From: Solobacterium sp.
Lineage (GTDB): Bacteria; Bacillota_I; Bacilli_A; Erysipelotrichales; Erysipelotrichaceae
Length of the DNA stretch: 23,526 nt
NCBI GenBank assembly: GCA_017543025.1
Contig: JAFYGX010000259.1
Span: 1 to 23,526, forward strand
Reading direction: 5' to 3'
Positions 22,794 through 23,526 of this stretch are shown one piece after another. Within the stretch, counting starts at the first letter, position 1. Each line of letters begins with the position of its first letter. A program made the position numbers and the translations under genes. A model generated the notes under the pieces. That model saw only the letters and a program-made list of their open reading frames with translations, had not been told where the DNA came from and made no database searches.

Positions 22794-23519
22794 ATGGACA
22801 GAAGAAAGATTAACGGAGTGTTTTTTGATCTTGGCTGGACACTGGAGAAGCCTGGCGGAGATGACTGGTTTCTGACCGAACGGTTTTTTCAGTCTGTCAG
22901 CCGCGATCGCTTTTATGCCATTGAGCCGGAAGTCCGGGCGGACGCGATGAACCGCGCATACCGGCCGCTGTGCACTGATCATCACATGACGGACTGCGAA
23001 GAGGAAAACCGGCGGATCAGGGGCTATTACGCTGATCTCTGCCGCTTTCTGAACCTCGGACTGACGGAAAATGAAATTGACGAAATCGCCTTTGATCATA
23101 CGTATAATTTCGCAAATTACCGCGTATTTGACAGCACAGAACCTGTTCTGAAGACACTGAAGGAACACGGATACCGGATCGGTGTCATCTCTGATACCTG
23201 GCCCAGCACCGTACCTCAGCAGAAGGAAGCAGGTCTGTATGATTACTATGACTTTCTTGTGCTCAGTTTTGAACTGGGCGTCATGAAGCCGCATCCGGAT
23301 ATGTACACAACAGCGATCCGGCTCATGGGACTGCCGCCGGAAGAAACGGTATATATTGACGACCTGACCATGAGTCTTGACGCAGCTGCAGCGTACGGAA
23401 TTCACGGAATCCGTTCCATCGCACAGACGCACGATCCCTCGCGCAGCTCCTATCCATGCATCGATCAGCCCGGCGATCTTCCTGCACTGCTGAAAGAAAT
23501 GAACGGAGGAAGTTTATGA
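22794..23519 (+). CDS. HAD-superfamily phosphatase-like hydrolase
   Basis: This 241-aa cytoplasmic protein carries all four HAD motifs: FFDLGWTL (Asp12 nucleophile), VISDTWPST (Ser133), KPHPDMY (Lys165) and YIDD (Asp189/Asp190). A helical cap domain lies at about 20-110. The usual second Asp of motif I is Gly14, as in the DLGN-type HAD-IA enzymes such as sugar-phosphate phosphatase YihX, so it may still be active. The natural substrate is probably a small phosphate ester. The stop TGA overlaps an ATG at 23516 that has its own GGAGG, so it leads an operon that continues past the right edge. Confidence 0.9.
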   Translation: MDRRKINGVFFDLGWTLEKPGGDDWFLTERFFQSVSRDRFYAIEPEVRADAMNRAYRPLCTDHHMTDCEEENRRIRGYYADLCRFLNLGLTENEIDEIAFDHTYNFANYRVFDSTEPVLKTLKEHGYRIGVISDTWPSTVPQQKEAGLYDYYDFLVLSFELGVMKPHPDMYTTAIRLMGLPPEETVYIDDLTMSLDAAAAYGIHGIRSIAQTHDPSRSSYPCIDQPGDLPALLKEMNGGSL

Positions 23520-23526
23520 GAAGAAG
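23516..23526 (+). CDS. Start of a downstream gene, partial
   Basis: ATG at 23516 overlaps the HAD stop by 4 nt and has GGAGG (23505-23509) 6 nt upstream. Only Met-Arg-Arg and part of a codon are inside the window, so the product cannot be named. Confidence 0.5.

Noticed and set aside
22828..22841. HAD motif I lacking its second Asp as evidence of an inactive enzyme
   Set aside because: DLG-type motif I occurs in known active HAD-IA enzymes, and the other motifs are intact.

Overview
The window looks like chromosomal DNA of a low-to-mid GC Bacillota. The reasons are AGGAGG-type ribosome binding sites before most genes, TTGACA/TATAAT-like promoters, the cysS-mrnC-rlmB gene order of Firmicutes, and a clostripain-type secreted protease. 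I lean towards an Erysipelotrichia- or Lachnospiraceae-like gut or oral anaerobe, but no rRNA or tRNA is present to settle it. I see no phage, insertion sequence, CRISPR array, tRNA or rRNA.

Left part (1-4900): a large secreted C11 (clostripain) protease runs off the left edge on the minus strand. It is divergent from an apparent lipoprotein form of a cysteine desulfurase-like class V aminotransferase, and the 240 bp between them holds a 17-bp palindrome. A bidirectional terminator at about 4864-4899 closes this unit and the next one.

Housekeeping block (4941-8476): cysS-mrnC-rlmB is a tight minus-strand operon with two 4-nt stop/start overlaps (Cys-tRNA synthetase, Mini-III RNase, 23S rRNA 2'-O-methyltransferase). 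A ribokinase-like PfkB kinase is divergent from it and ends in a strong hairpin terminator.

Accessory metabolism (8480-10920): an alpha/beta hydrolase of the sugar-esterase type and a stand-alone PfoR/EIIC_2 membrane protein lie on the minus strand. The 311-bp gap upstream holds a promoter with an overlapping palindrome, an unexplained middle section and the terminator of the next unit.

Surface-sensor unit (10921-13740, minus): an 839-aa protein joins a cytoplasmic XRE-type helix-turn-helix to one membrane span, an extracellular RCC1-like region, three fibronectin-III-like domains and a Pro-Thr-Glu tail. Just downstream is a 74-aa GYF_2-domain protein. This pair is my best candidate for an undescribed system. 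A CPBP membrane protease follows on the plus strand.

Signalling-like operon (14891-21102, minus): a membrane EAL protein that has lost nearly all catalytic residues overlaps by 4 nt a membrane EAL protein with an intact active site. NAD kinase follows, then a PTS EIIC-EIIB fusion that lacks the phospho-cysteine and key sugar-site residues. Together they look like sensing or regulatory genes rather than transport.

Right edge (21146-23526): a YigZ/IMPACT protein (+), a membrane-anchored GH25 lysozyme (-), a HAD phosphatase (+) and the first codons of a further gene. Several genes here and nadK have a -10 box 6 nt before the ATG and no Shine-Dalgarno, which suggests leaderless mRNAs.
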